From Flavobacterium sp. UMI-01 (GTDB lineage: Bacteria > Bacteroidota > Bacteroidia > Flavobacteriales > Flavobacteriaceae): a stretch of DNA of 64,000 nt. The position numbers and the translations under genes were made by a program. Positions 1 to 8,549 of this stretch are shown here, one piece after another; positions within the stretch are counted from its first letter, which is position 1, and each line of letters begins with the position of its first letter. The stretch lies in NCBI RefSeq assembly GCF_019656315.1, contig NZ_BPLU01000049.1, positions 1 through 64,000 of the forward strand. The letters run 5' to 3'. Under the pieces are notes generated by a model. That model was not told the DNA's origin. It was given only the letters and a program-made list of their open reading frames with translations, and did no database searches.

Positions 1-418
1 CATGGAAACGATCTGTTACTTGTACGGCTTTTGGAAAACATTTTTTGGCTATTAACTTCATGGAACTAGCCATGTCTAAGGTAATTTCAGTAACTGCTTG
101 TCTTTTTTTAAAATCTATTTTGCTTACTTTTTCAATGACTTGCTCTGTCTTGGTTCCAGCAACAATAGCAACTAGTGAGCCTTTTTTACCTTTAGCTTTT
201 TTATTGGTGACAATAGTGTAAAGCTCCCCTTGAGACAAGGCTACTTCATCGATAGATAAATGAGTTCCCATGTTATTGGGGTATATAATCCATTGGTGAG
301 CGTGTTCTTTGGGTTCCCAAGTGCTAAATGAGCTGAGATGTTTTTTATACTGTCTTTGAAGTTTTTTACCGTTAACCCCAAAGAAACCTCCAATAGTATG
401 ACAATTAATAGCTGTGTT
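1..418 (-). CDS. ISAon1-like transposase, second reading frame (catalytic part), partial
   Basis: This is the catalytic part of an insertion-sequence transposase, cut by the window start. Reading the minus strand from about 418 towards 1 gives an unbroken frame containing LSIDEVALSQGELYTIV, then TLDMASSMKLIAKKCF and finally VTDRFH. In the ISL3-like ISAon1 transposases the acidic residues in these three stretches are catalytic. The frame is offset by one base from the upstream 116-residue ORF and I see no good ATG at its start, so it is probably reached by frameshifting or from a non-ATG codon. It would catalyse cut-and-paste transposition. The remainder of the protein and one end of the element lie outside the window. 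Confidence 0.8.
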
Positions 419-767
419 ATCTATTAATTTCTTTTAAAAAAGCCGCAAATTCTTGCGTCATACGTGTTCCTTTAGCCACTAAAGCCCAATCTCTTTTAAC
501 AATTTCTCCATTAGTTTTATTGGTCCAACGACGACGTTTAATGTGTAAATAGACAAACTTGCCTCTAAGGGGGAAATCTTGAATTGTGATTTCCTCCGAA
601 AAACCTTTAGAGACTAATTCCTTTGAATCAAACTCTTTTGGAGGCTTTGATTTTTCTTCGAAATACAAGTGTAGGTTTTCCTCTGAATTTTTAAAAGAGT
701 TCAAATCGAAATGCTCAACTAAAAATTCAGGTAATATGAGTTTTAATAATTCCAGATAGGATTCCAC
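417..767 (-). CDS. ISAon1 family transposase N-terminal region protein
   Basis: This 116-residue protein matches what is known as the N-terminal region of ISAon1 family transposases. It has a short acidic start (MESYLELLKLILPEFLVEHF), an FPLRGKFVYLHIKRRRW core and a basic WTNKTNGEIVKRDW segment. It probably contributes DNA binding for the transposase. The stop codon at 417-419 lies inside the start of the catalytic frame, which is offset by one base. The A-rich stretch ahead of the stop (TTTTTTAAAAGAAA on the coding strand) is a plausible slippage site. The two frames together form one transposase unit; I infer the element is intact up to the window edge. Confidence 0.8.
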   Translation of the reverse strand: MESYLELLKLILPEFLVEHFDLNSFKNSEENLHLYFEEKSKPPKEFDSKELVSKGFSEEITIQDFPLRGKFVYLHIKRRRWTNKTNGEIVKRDWALVAKGTRMTQEFAAFLKEINR

Positions 768-982
768 GCTAATTTGTTTTTAGCAAATATCTATATTTTT
801 ATTAAATCCTCCCCAAGTTTTGTTCCTGATCCATAGGATTTTGTTCGTTTTTTATCACCTAGATTGGGGTTGATTTGAAGTTTTTCAATCAACCAAAAAT
901 GTTTATACCTAATAGTGTAACAACAGCATCTTATCGATGATTTGGGTTAAAATGAGGTGGGTTATAGTGAATGTAAAGCATA

Positions 983-1017
983 AAAAAAGTGCTATGTAAC
1001 TCGCATAGCACTTTTTT
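983..1017. terminator. Bidirectional terminator hairpin
   Basis: A 14-bp perfect stem, AAAAAAGTGCTATG paired with CATAGCACTTTTTT around a 7-nt loop, is flanked by A and T runs on both strands. It lies downstream of the amidase gene on the minus strand and upstream of the transposase. It would stop transcription leaving the 1082-1984 gene and might also insulate the insertion sequence. Just to its right, GTGTCCCGTCCTGAAATAACG (1027-1047) could be the IS end, but I cannot confirm it without a second copy. Confidence 0.65.
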
Positions 1018-1081
1018 CATCTATTGTGTCCCGTCCTGAAATAACGATACACAAAAAAACATCTTAGAAGTAAATATTAAA

Positions 1082-1984
1082 CTAACTTTTTTTGTAAATA
1101 CTGTAGATGGCATTAATGGTTTTTTCGTCTAAAACTGCGTCCACTTCGGTCTGGATATAATGTAATTTAAAAGCGGTGATGGCAGCATTAAGATTTTTGG
1201 TATCGTATCCGATGATGCGTAAAGCTTGTTCAACATCAAAATTCGCGGGTGCCGATTCTAAAATGGTATCATGCCATAATCCAAAACCATTTTCGGCTAG
1301 GGTTTTCCAAGGGAACAATGGGCTAGGATCTTTCTTTCGTGTAGGTGCAATATCAGCATGACCAATGATATTTTCTTTTGGAATGTCATAATCCTTTTTC
1401 AGTTTACTCAATAATGACATTAAACTCTTAATTTGTTCTTCTGGAAAAGGTTCATAACCGTTATTGTCCAGCTCAATTCCAATGGAGCATGAATTAAGGT
1501 CTTTGTTTTTTCCCCAAGAACCATTGCCAGCATGCCAAGCACGTAAATAATCATTAAGCATTTGTACCACTCTTCCGTCTCTTCCTATTACATAATGAGC
1601 ACTTACTTGTGTTCTTGTTAAGGTAAAGGTTTTTATAGTTTGTTCAATAGAATCTTGAGCTGTATGATGTAAGATGATAAAATTAGGTTTTCGGAGGTTG
1701 AAATTTACCGTCCCAATCCATTCTGTTTGAATACCATTATCAAGTGATTTGGATTTAACACTAATGATTTCGTCGCTAAATTTGTAAATTTTATGGGTAT
1801 AGGTAGAGTCAATTATTAAAACGGTTTCAGTAACAATAGGTAAAGGTTTTGATTCTTTAACCGAGATTTCTTCCTTAAACGTATTTAATTTTTCTTCGTA
1901 TATTTTTTCAGAAGTTTTTTGAGGTTTTGGTCCGCAAGAAGTTATGAATAGAGCGGCAATAAATAAATAAAAATAATTTTTCAT
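1082..1984 (-). CDS. N-acetylmuramoyl-L-alanine amidase lipoprotein (Amidase_2/AmiD type)
   Basis: This is a predicted peptidoglycan amidase that cuts the bond between N-acetylmuramic acid and the stem-peptide L-alanine. The N-terminus is a lipoprotein signal (LFIAALFITSC, acylated Cys17), which places it in the envelope. After a variable linker, the Amidase_2/PGRP fold begins near residue 100 with FIILHHTAQDS (zinc ligand His) and continues through the AHYVIGRDGRVVQML and SIGIELDNNG strands. GHADIAPTRKKDP supplies the second zinc ligand and the catalytic lysine. The last 45 residues resemble a small peptidoglycan-binding helical domain. Length (300 residues) fits AmiD-like enzymes. A cell-wall recycling or remodelling role is inferred. 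Confidence 0.85.
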   Translation of the reverse strand: MKNYFYLFIAALFITSCGPKPQKTSEKIYEEKLNTFKEEISVKESKPLPIVTETVLIIDSTYTHKIYKFSDEIISVKSKSLDNGIQTEWIGTVNFNLRKPNFIILHHTAQDSIEQTIKTFTLTRTQVSAHYVIGRDGRVVQMLNDYLRAWHAGNGSWGKNKDLNSCSIGIELDNNGYEPFPEEQIKSLMSLLSKLKKDYDIPKENIIGHADIAPTRKKDPSPLFPWKTLAENGFGLWHDTILESAPANFDVEQALRIIGYDTKNLNAAITAFKLHYIQTEVDAVLDEKTINAIYSIYKKS

Positions 1985-2019
1985 ATTGGATGGATTCTTA
2001 GATAGAACGAGGGGGCTGG

Positions 2020-2481
2020 TTATTTATTGCGTTTTGATTTCTTTTTTGAGTTTGGCTTCTCTTCCGACCATTTTTTATAGAGCTCTTTTTGTTCAGGATT
2101 TAGAAATTCATTAATTTTTCTATTGGTGGTTTCGGCTAAGGCTTGAATTTCTTTTCCTTTTTGTTCTTGTCCAACTTTTTCATCTTTCATAATAATCCCT
2201 TGCTCACGGATACTTTCCTTTAAAACATTTCCGATAGCGATTTCTTGTAAAGCATCCAGTTTTAATTCCGGTTTCATTCTTTTCATGATTTCACCTACCG
2301 TTACTTCAACAGGGATTTCTTCGGGTTGTGGTGGGGTATTGGTTGTGATTTCAGAATCTAAACGTTGTCTTCCATAGCCATTTCCATAGCCGTAACCATT
2401 TCCATAGCCGTATTGGGCTGAAACACTTGTGATTGAAAGCACTAAAATGAAAGCGCTGAAAATAAGTTTTAAATTTTTCAT
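2020..2481 (-). CDS. Small exported protein with YGYGNG repeats
   Basis: The protein has 153 residues and a clear signal peptide (MKNLKLIFSAFILVLSITSVSA). A short glycine/tyrosine stretch (YGYGNGYGYGNGYG) follows, then a charged, probably helical region in residues 55-140 ending in a very basic tail (SKKKSKRNK). The helical part resembles periplasmic Spy/CpxP-like helical proteins of Bacteroidota only in general style (KLDALQEIAIGNVLKES, FLNPEQKELYKKW). I do not assign a function. It lies 38 bp beyond the rimO stop in the same direction and could be co-transcribed with it. Confidence 0.6.
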   Translation of the reverse strand: MKNLKLIFSAFILVLSITSVSAQYGYGNGYGYGNGYGRQRLDSEITTNTPPQPEEIPVEVTVGEIMKRMKPELKLDALQEIAIGNVLKESIREQGIIMKDEKVGQEQKGKEIQALAETTNRKINEFLNPEQKELYKKWSEEKPNSKKKSKRNK

Positions 2482-2519
2482 AAGCGTAAAAGGGTAAGTA
2501 TTGAAACAATATAAAAGAA

Positions 2520-3833
2520 CTATGCGGGTTCTCCGTAAAGATCAAATTCAGTAGCGTCTGTAATTTTAATCATGGCAAATTCACCCGTTTTTAAATAATG
2601 TTGAGAGGCATCAATAAGAACTTCATTATCAACATCTGGACTATCAAATTCGGTGCGACCTATAAAGTGTTGTCCTTCTTTTCTGTCGATAATGCATTTG
2701 AAAACCTGACCTACTTTTTCTTGGTTTAAATCCCACGAAATTTGAGATTGTAATTCCATGATTTCATTGGCACGTGCTTGTTTTATTTCGTCTGGAACAT
2801 CGTCCTTGAGTAAATAAGCATGGGTGTTTTCTTCGTGTGAATACGCAAAACATCCCATACGGTCAAATTTCATTTCTTGCACAAAGTCTTTCAAAATTTC
2901 AAAATCCTCTTGTGTTTCGCCTGGATAACCTACAATTAAGGTGGTACGAATTGCCATTCCAGGTACGGCAGCTCTAAAATCTTTAAGTAGTTGAGTGGTT
3001 TTAGCTTGAGTTGTTCCACGACGCATGGATTTCAAAATAGAATCTGAAATATGCTGTAACGGAATATCAATGTAATTACAAATCTTAGGTTCGCGTTTCA
3101 TTAGTTCCAAAACATCCATTGGGAAACCAGTTGGGAACGCATAATGTAGACGAATCCACTCAATGCCTTCAACAGCTGCTAAAGCTTCTAGAAGTTCTGC
3201 TAGATTTCGTTTTTTATAAATATCAAGACCGTAATAAGTCAAATCTTGGGCAATCAAAATCAATTCTTTTACACCATCACGAGCCAAACCTTCAGCTTCT
3301 TTAACCAATTTTTCTATGGGTTGTGAAACGTGTTTTCCTCTCATAATCGGGATAGCACAGAAACTACATGGTCTGTCACAACCTTCGGCAATTTTTAAAT
3401 AAGCATAATTTTTAGGTGTTGTTGTCAAACGTTCTCCTAGTAATTCATGTTTGTAATCAGCGCCTAAAGCTTTTAAAAGTTGTGGTAATTCCGTAGTTCC
3501 AAAAAATTGATCTACATTGGGAATTTCTTTTTCTAAATCAGGGCGATAACGCTCAGATAAACATCCTGTTACGAAAACCTTGTCAACTAGTCCTTTTTCT
3601 TTCTTGTCAGCATATTCCAAAATCATATTAACGGATTCGGCTTTTGCGTTGTCAATAAAACCACAAGTGTTAATAACGATTATATTGCCTTCTTTTTCGG
3701 CTGGAGCTTCGTGTTCTACTTCTTTACCATTGGCACGAAGTTGTCCCATTAGCACCTCGCTATCATATATGTTTTTAGAACACCCAAGGGTGATGACGTT
3801 GATTTTATTCTTTTTTAAAGACTTGGTTCTCAT
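2520..3833 (-). CDS. rimO: Ribosomal protein uS12 methylthiotransferase RimO
   Basis: RimO is a radical-SAM enzyme that adds a methylthio group to the conserved aspartate of ribosomal protein S12, using two iron-sulphur clusters. The N-terminal UPF0004 domain starts with INVITLGCSKNIYDSE and contributes three cysteines (GCSKN, NTCGFI, VTGCLSERY). The radical-SAM CxxxCxxC motif is in EGCDRPCSFCAIP near residue 150. The C-terminal TRAM-like domain covers about residues 370-437. Its 437-residue length is typical. GCSKN near the N-terminus and the S12-type context separate it from the tRNA enzyme MiaB. Confidence 0.95.
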   Translation of the reverse strand: MRTKSLKKNKINVITLGCSKNIYDSEVLMGQLRANGKEVEHEAPAEKEGNIIVINTCGFIDNAKAESVNMILEYADKKEKGLVDKVFVTGCLSERYRPDLEKEIPNVDQFFGTTELPQLLKALGADYKHELLGERLTTTPKNYAYLKIAEGCDRPCSFCAIPIMRGKHVSQPIEKLVKEAEGLARDGVKELILIAQDLTYYGLDIYKKRNLAELLEALAAVEGIEWIRLHYAFPTGFPMDVLELMKREPKICNYIDIPLQHISDSILKSMRRGTTQAKTTQLLKDFRAAVPGMAIRTTLIVGYPGETQEDFEILKDFVQEMKFDRMGCFAYSHEENTHAYLLKDDVPDEIKQARANEIMELQSQISWDLNQEKVGQVFKCIIDRKEGQHFIGRTEFDSPDVDNEVLIDASQHYLKTGEFAMIKITDATEFDLYGEPA

Positions 3834-4010
3834 AGATTTGTAAATTGGAGTGCAAAATTACGCTTTTTTATCCAATCCCAATTAATTTAAGTGGGTTTTA
3901 GAATGTTTTTTGGTGCTATTTCCAACTGTTTGCTCTACCTGGCTGTCGGCAGAAAGGCCTTACTTTGGATATATGACCGTAGCCACAAGGGTGTAACTGC
4001 CATCTGGGTT

Positions 4011-4044
4011 AAAAAAAATCCGTTCCAAATTCATGAAACGGATT
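4011..4044 (-). terminator. Rho-independent terminator after the FadL-type porin gene
   Basis: AATCCGTT at 4017-4024 pairs with AACGGATT at 4037-4044 around a 12-nt loop. On the minus strand the stem is followed by a run of eight U residues. It sits 17 bp downstream of the stop codon of the 4061-5566 gene. The neighbouring stretch 3890-4010 holds no gene and no structure I recognise. Confidence 0.75.
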
Positions 4045-4060
4045 AAAAGAGATAAGTTTT

Positions 4061-5566
4061 TTATAATTCAAATAATAGGGTCAGGGTTACGGTGTCAAGT
4101 TTGGAGTTTACTTTGGCTGCGCTTGTTAAACCTTGTGTGAAAAAGCCTTGTTGTTTATTTCGTTCTGATGTGGCATAAGACAAGTCAAGTTTTGTGTTTC
4201 CAAAATTATATCCAATACCTGTGGAATACCCTCTCAAATCACCAATAGTGGTGTTGTTTTTATATGGGCTTTCCTCAAAACGATAGCCAGCTCTAAGGCT
4301 TAATGCTTGTATTTTGTATTCTCCACCAATTCTTATTTCTTGAGTATTGACAAAGGTATTACTCATAACGTTATTCAGTCCTCTAAAATAAGGGTCGTTT
4401 TCAGGTTTAAACTTAGTGTTGCTATAATCCTTTAAAGCATAATCAATACTAAGTAATCCTTTTTTGCCAAAAACATAGGCAAAACTTCCTGTATATTTTG
4501 CAGGGGTTTGTAGTTTGTATGGGTCGTAAATATTTGTTGAATTAGGATTTACTACGTCTGCCGGCAGACTACCGCTGGAATTGCTGCTTACGGCTGTTAT
4601 TCTTTGCGAGAATTCATCGTATATATTATACCAAGTGGGTGATTCATAAGCCAAACCAAAGCGAATCTCATTGGTGATTTTAGCAATAGCTCCCAGTTGA
4701 AATGAAAATCCGGAGCCGTAAGAGTAAAGTTCGTTATTAAATTCCACTTGAGTAACTTGGTAATCCGAATTTAAATTATTGTTATTGTCTTCATAAAATA
4801 AGGAGGATTGTGTGTAATCAATAAAATGAGTATTAAGATTAATTCCAAGATACAATTTGTTTTTATAAGATGTAGCAGCATTAAAAGAAAGTTTTCCATT
4901 ATAACCGCTAGTGTATATTGCGTTCTCTTGATAGTAATTTCCACCCGGTGCTACATTTGATGTGTATTGGGTGTTATTACCTGCTGTAGAAACAGGATTG
5001 ATGATATAAGCTTGATAGCCTAGAAATGCTTGCTGTTCATCGTGTAGCAAGTTTGGGTAGCTGAAATCTTCTAAGGTGCTTAATGGAATTCCATTAGCAT
5101 AATGTAAAAAATATTCGCTTATTGAACGATTGGGGTTGGTACCAATGGAAACCACAGCATTGTCGAAATTGTTGGTGTTTTCGTAATTGATAGCTAATGA
5201 GAACTTTTTCCAGTCGTTTTTTGGGTTTTGGAATACAAATACAATACCTCCTTGGTTCAGTTTAATTTTATCGTTTTTCTCAGTGAATTGGGTTCCAAAA
5301 TAATTGGATTCGTTTTTGTTATTGTAACTGCTAAGACTAAAACCCATTTGGTTGTTAGCAAAAACGGCTGACCCAGCAGGATTGGAATTTAAGGAGGATA
5401 GATCTCCCCCTAAAGCTCCAAAAGCACCACTCATTGCACGATAACGTGCAGTACCATTAAGGTTGTCCATAGAATATCGTATCGCATCAACCGATTCTTG
5501 TGATTGAGCTACGTGGATTGTTAGTCCTGTTATTAATAGGATGAGGTATTTTTTCATTTTCTTCAA
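4061..5566 (-). CDS. OmpP1/FadL family outer membrane protein
   Basis: This is a predicted outer-membrane beta-barrel of the FadL/OmpP1/TodX family, which passes hydrophobic molecules such as fatty acids across the outer membrane. The signal peptide (KKYLILLITGLTIHVAQSQ) precedes the diagnostic N-terminal region GTARYRAMSGAFGALGGDLS and SLNSNPAGSA, the hatch segment of the family. The remaining 430 residues alternate amphipathic strands and loops, ending in a typical barrel terminus (DTVTLTLLFEL). Met4 is an alternative start. A window-scale link to the beta-oxidation cluster at 51-60 kb is attractive but only an inference. The substrate is unknown. Confidence 0.85.
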   Translation of the reverse strand: MKKMKKYLILLITGLTIHVAQSQESVDAIRYSMDNLNGTARYRAMSGAFGALGGDLSSLNSNPAGSAVFANNQMGFSLSSYNNKNESNYFGTQFTEKNDKIKLNQGGIVFVFQNPKNDWKKFSLAINYENTNNFDNAVVSIGTNPNRSISEYFLHYANGIPLSTLEDFSYPNLLHDEQQAFLGYQAYIINPVSTAGNNTQYTSNVAPGGNYYQENAIYTSGYNGKLSFNAATSYKNKLYLGINLNTHFIDYTQSSLFYEDNNNNLNSDYQVTQVEFNNELYSYGSGFSFQLGAIAKITNEIRFGLAYESPTWYNIYDEFSQRITAVSSNSSGSLPADVVNPNSTNIYDPYKLQTPAKYTGSFAYVFGKKGLLSIDYALKDYSNTKFKPENDPYFRGLNNVMSNTFVNTQEIRIGGEYKIQALSLRAGYRFEESPYKNNTTIGDLRGYSTGIGYNFGNTKLDLSYATSERNKQQGFFTQGLTSAAKVNSKLDTVTLTLLFEL

Positions 5567-5601
5567 GTTAAAAAGTTGAATATTAGGCTAAAGAAGTCAG
5601 A

Positions 5602-6540
5602 TTATCTTCCGCCACCTCTTCTGCTTGAACCTGAGGAACCACCGTAACTTCCACCTGATGAACTTGATCTAGAAGGTGAAGAATAACTGTTGTTGCTAGG
5701 GCTATAGCTTCTACTAGGTGTATTGCTTTCGTATCGTGGACTGGTTGTGTTTCTAGAATTAGAGTATTCGGAATTATTTTGATTTTGAGATTCTACTCGT
5801 CTAGAAAAGGTGTTAGAATTGCTCGTGCTCGTTTCATTTCGTCTGCTACTAGATTCTGAGGAAAATCGTCGGTTAATGGTGGTGTTATTTTGATAGGTTC
5901 TACCACTATTTGAGTTGTTGTAATTTGAATTATTCAAAGTTTCGCCTCTTCTTCCTGAATTATAGGAGTAATTGTTGTTGTAGTAACCGCGATTTCCATA
6001 AAAATAAGGTGAGTTGTAATATCCCCAACCATAATATGGTGAATTCCAGCCAAAGGAATTCCAACCAAAACCCCAACCATAATAAGGATAATCCCAGCCA
6101 AAACCATAGGGATATCCCCAACCAAAGTTAGAATACCCCCAACCGTAATATGGGTTGCCAAAACCCCAACCAAAACCTAAGCCCCAGTTGTTGTTAGAAT
6201 AAATATTGATATCTGTTTTTGCAGCATTGTTTCCCCATCCAGCGTATTGTTCGTTGTTGTTGGCGTTGTTATTATCGTAATTGTTGTAATTTTCTACATC
6301 TGTAAAAATTTGATCTGATGGATATTCGTTTTGTAGTGAATTGAAATAGTCTTTATAAGGATTGTTTGGGTTTGTTCTTGGAGCAACTTCTGTTCGTTGT
6401 ACATTAGAATCGCCATAGATACCATCATTATCATAATAGGAGCTATTTTGATAGGAACCACAAGATGATAATAAAAGACTGCTTATGCTAAATACAATAT
6501 ATAGCGAAGCTTTTTTGAGTGAAAAAATAGAAGTTTTCAT
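5602..6540 (-). CDS. Tyr/Gly/Trp/Asn-rich lipoprotein, unknown function
   Basis: I place the start at the internal ATG at 6540, because the protein then begins with a lipoprotein signal (KKASLYIVFSISSLLLSSCGS). A longer frame from 6573 adds eleven residues without signal character. After the acylated Cys comes an Asn-rich linker, then about 75 residues of irregular YYGWGYG/GFGWG-type repeats rich in Trp, Tyr and Gly, then a Ser/Asn/Arg-rich tail ending in SGSSRRGGGR. Similar proteins near proS in Flavobacterium are often labelled 'vitellogenin II precursor', which is not informative. The composition suggests a disordered, surface-associated protein. It is transcribed divergently from proS. 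Confidence 0.7.
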   Translation of the reverse strand: MKTSIFSLKKASLYIVFSISSLLLSSCGSYQNSSYYDNDGIYGDSNVQRTEVAPRTNPNNPYKDYFNSLQNEYPSDQIFTDVENYNNYDNNNANNNEQYAGWGNNAAKTDINIYSNNNWGLGFGWGFGNPYYGWGYSNFGWGYPYGFGWDYPYYGWGFGWNSFGWNSPYYGWGYYNSPYFYGNRGYYNNNYSYNSGRRGETLNNSNYNNSNSGRTYQNNTTINRRFSSESSSRRNETSTSNSNTFSRRVESQNQNNSEYSNSRNTTSPRYESNTPSRSYSPSNNSYSSPSRSSSSGGSYGGSSGSSRRGGGR

Positions 6541-6586
6541 ATCTATATGGTTTTTTATTGTTGCACAATACAAAAATAGTTAGTTT

Positions 6587-6638
6587 TGCCAAACTATTTA
6601 GTTAAATAAAAATTAAACAATATTTGTGCCAAACTATT
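6587..6638. repeat. Direct repeat TGCCAAACTATT between divergent genes
   Basis: The 12-mer TGCCAAACTATT occurs at 6587-6598 and again at 6627-6638, exactly 40 bp apart. Both copies lie in the 100-bp gap between the divergent lipoprotein and proS genes. The second copy ends four bases before the proS start codon. Spacing close to four helical turns would fit a regulator binding twice on one DNA face, but a chance local duplication is equally possible. Confidence 0.5.
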
Positions 6639-6642
6639 CAAT

Positions 6643-8121
6643 ATGAGTAAGAACCTTACCACACGATCCGAAGATTATTCAAAATGGTATAACGAGCTGG
6701 TTGTAAAAGCTGATTTAGCTGAAAATTCGGGCGTTAGAGGCTGTATGGTTATAAAACCTTACGGTTATGCAATTTGGGAAAAAATGCAAGGAGAATTAGA
6801 TAGAATGTTTAAAGAAACAGGTCATCAAAATGCCTATTTTCCCTTATTTGTACCTAAAAGCATGTTTGAGGCCGAAGAAAAAAATGCCGAAGGGTTTGCA
6901 AAAGAATGTGCAGTGGTAACGCATTACAGGTTGAAAAACGACCCTGATAAAGCAGGGAAATTAATAGTTGATCCGAATGCAAAATTAGAGGAGGAGCTGA
7001 TAGTGCGTCCTACATCCGAAGCGATTATTTGGTCAACATATAAAGGGTGGGTGCAATCCTATAGAGATTTGCCGTTGTTGATTAACCAATGGGCCAATGT
7101 GGTTCGTTGGGAAATGCGTACCCGTTTGTTCTTAAGAACAGCGGAGTTTTTATGGCAGGAAGGACATACAGCTCATGCAACACGTCAAGAGGCGATAGAA
7201 GAGTCAGAAAAAATGATGAATGTATATGCTGATTTTGTTCAGAATTTCATGGCAATACCTGTTGTGAAAGGATTGAAAACAGAATCTGAGCGTTTTGCTG
7301 GGGCGGTAGAAACCTATTGTATTGAAGCTTTAATGCAAGATGGGAAAGCATTACAGGCTGGAACTTCGCACTTTTTAGGGCAAAACTTCGCTGAGGCATT
7401 TGATGTGAAGTTTGCGAATGCCGAAGGGAAGCAAGAATATGTATGGGGAACTTCTTGGGGGGTTTCAACCCGTTTGATGGGGGCTTTGGTAATGACGCAT
7501 TCTGATGATCAAGGTTTGGTGTTACCTCCTAACTTAGCACCTATACAAGTAGTGATTGTTCCTATATATAAATCAGAAGAACAATTAATGGCTATTGGTG
7601 GAGCTGCAAGTGAATTGATGGTTAAGTTGAGAAAATTAGGTGTATCGGTTAAGTTTGACGATAGAACTACTCAAAAGCCAGGGTTTAAATTTGCCGAATG
7701 GGAATTAAAAGGGGTTCCTGTCAGAATTGCCATTGGTCCAAAAGATTTAGAAAATGGAACTTTTGAGGTTGCAAGACGCGATACACTTACTAAAGAAGTG
7801 AAATCTAGTGAAGGTATCGAAAATTATATTTGTACGCTTTTAGAGCAAATCCAAGAGGATTTATTTAATCGAGCTTTAGAGTATCGAAATACTCATGTGA
7901 CCGAAGTGAATGATTTTGAAGAATTTAAATCAGTTTTAGAAGGTAAAGGGGGGTTTGTTTCGGCTCATTGGGATGGAACAGCTGAGACCGAAGAGAAGAT
8001 TAAAGATTTGACAAAAGCAACGATTAGATGTATTCCTTTGGATGCTAAAGAGGAGCTGGGAGCCTGTGTGTTTACTGGGAAACCTTCTCGTAAAAGAGTG
8101 CTTTTTGCAAAAGCGTATTAA
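6643..8121 (+). CDS. proS: Proline--tRNA ligase (ProS type 3, archaeal-like)
   Basis: This class IIa aminoacyl-tRNA synthetase charges tRNA-Pro with proline. The 492-residue length and lack of the editing insertion mark the short archaeal/eukaryal-type form usual in Bacteroidota. Visible features are the motif 2 region ([20 protein letters not shown]), HTAHAT in the active site, motif 3 near [15 protein letters not shown], the anticodon-binding domain ([14 protein letters not shown]) and the C-terminal zinc-like domain. It starts 5 bp after a direct repeat and is divergent from a lipoprotein gene. The tRNA-Glu promoter follows 27 bp after its stop. Confidence 0.95.
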   Translation: MSKNLTTRSEDYSKWYNELVVKADLAENSGVRGCMVIKPYGYAIWEKMQGELDRMFKETGHQNAYFPLFVPKSMFEAEEKNAEGFAKECAVVTHYRLKNDPDKAGKLIVDPNAKLEEELIVRPTSEAIIWSTYKGWVQSYRDLPLLINQWANVVRWEMRTRLFLRTAEFLWQEGHTAHATRQEAIEESEKMMNVYADFVQNFMAIPVVKGLKTESERFAGAVETYCIEALMQDGKALQAGTSHFLGQNFAEAFDVKFANAEGKQEYVWGTSWGVSTRLMGALVMTHSDDQGLVLPPNLAPIQVVIVPIYKSEEQLMAIGGAASELMVKLRKLGVSVKFDDRTTQKPGFKFAEWELKGVPVRIAIGPKDLENGTFEVARRDTLTKEVKSSEGIENYICTLLEQIQEDLFNRALEYRNTHVTEVNDFEEFKSVLEGKGGFVSAHWDGTAETEEKIKDLTKATIRCIPLDAKEELGACVFTGKPSRKRVLFAKAY

Positions 8122-8148
8122 AAAATTTAATTTTTTTTACTTGTACTA

Positions 8149-8178
8149 TTGTACGTTTAAAAAATAGATGTATCTTTG
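8149..8178 (+). promoter_or_regulatory. Promoter of the tRNA-Glu/rpsT unit
   Basis: TTG at 8149-8151, a 19-bp spacer and TATCTTTG at 8171-8178 match the Bacteroidota housekeeping promoter (TTG, 17-23 bp, TAnnTTTG). The first tRNA-Glu begins 20 bp downstream, a distance that fits a short 5' leader. It probably drives the three tRNAs and may extend into rpsT. Confidence 0.7.
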
Positions 8179-8198
8179 CAACCGCAATACAGAAGCAC

Positions 8199-8270
8199 GG
8201 TCCGTTCGTCTATCGGTTAGGACGCCAGGTTTTCATCCTGGTAAGGGGGGTTCGATTCCCCCACGGACTA
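8199..8270 (+). tRNA. tRNA-Glu (UUC), copy 1
   Basis: The acceptor stem GGTCCGT pairs with ACGGACT (a G-U closing pair) followed by discriminator A. The D arm is GTCTATCGGTTAGGAC, the anticodon stem is CCAGG/CCTGG with loop TTTTCAT (anticodon TTC), and the T arm carries GGTTCGATTCC. The 3' CCA is not encoded, which agrees with the CCA-adding enzyme at 46.6 kb. It is identical in sequence to copy 2. Confidence 0.95.
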
Positions 8271-8316
8271 CGAAATACTGTTTAATGAAATAGATTTCCT
8301 TCTTCTAGGAAATTAT

Positions 8317-8388
8317 GGTCCGTTCGTCTATCGGTTAGGACGCCAGGTTTTCATCCTGGTAAGGGGGGTTCGATTCCCCCACGGACTA
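8317..8388 (+). tRNA. tRNA-Glu (UUC), copy 2
   Basis: It is identical over all 72 bases to copy 1 and separated from it by 46 bp: acceptor GGTCCGT/ACGGACT, anticodon loop TTTTCAT, no encoded CCA. The perfect identity suggests a recent duplication or gene conversion. Confidence 0.95.
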
Positions 8389-8438
8389 CAATTAATCTTT
8401 ATGTTAATTTTTAGATTGATAACTAACTAGGTGATAAT

Positions 8439-8510
8439 GGTCCGTTCGTCTAGGGGTTAGGACGCCAAGATTTCGTCTTGGTAACAGGGGTTCGATTCCC
8501 TTACGGACTA
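8439..8510 (+). tRNA. tRNA-Glu (UUC), copy 3, divergent
   Basis: It has the same acceptor stem and anticodon TTC (loop ATTTCGT) as the first two copies. It differs in the D loop (TAGGGGTTA in place of TATCGGTTA), the anticodon stem (CCAAG/CTTGG) and the T stem (AGGGG/CCCTT, with one wobble pair). The cloverleaf remains fully paired, so it looks functional. No CCA is encoded. Confidence 0.93.
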
Positions 8511-8549
8511 CGATGATAAAATAGTAAAAGATAAAAAAAATATAATAAA

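Noticed and set aside
8281-8316. Further small RNA between tRNA-Glu copies 1 and 2
   Set aside because: The 46-bp spacer has only a weak short hairpin, as expected of a processed tRNA precursor.
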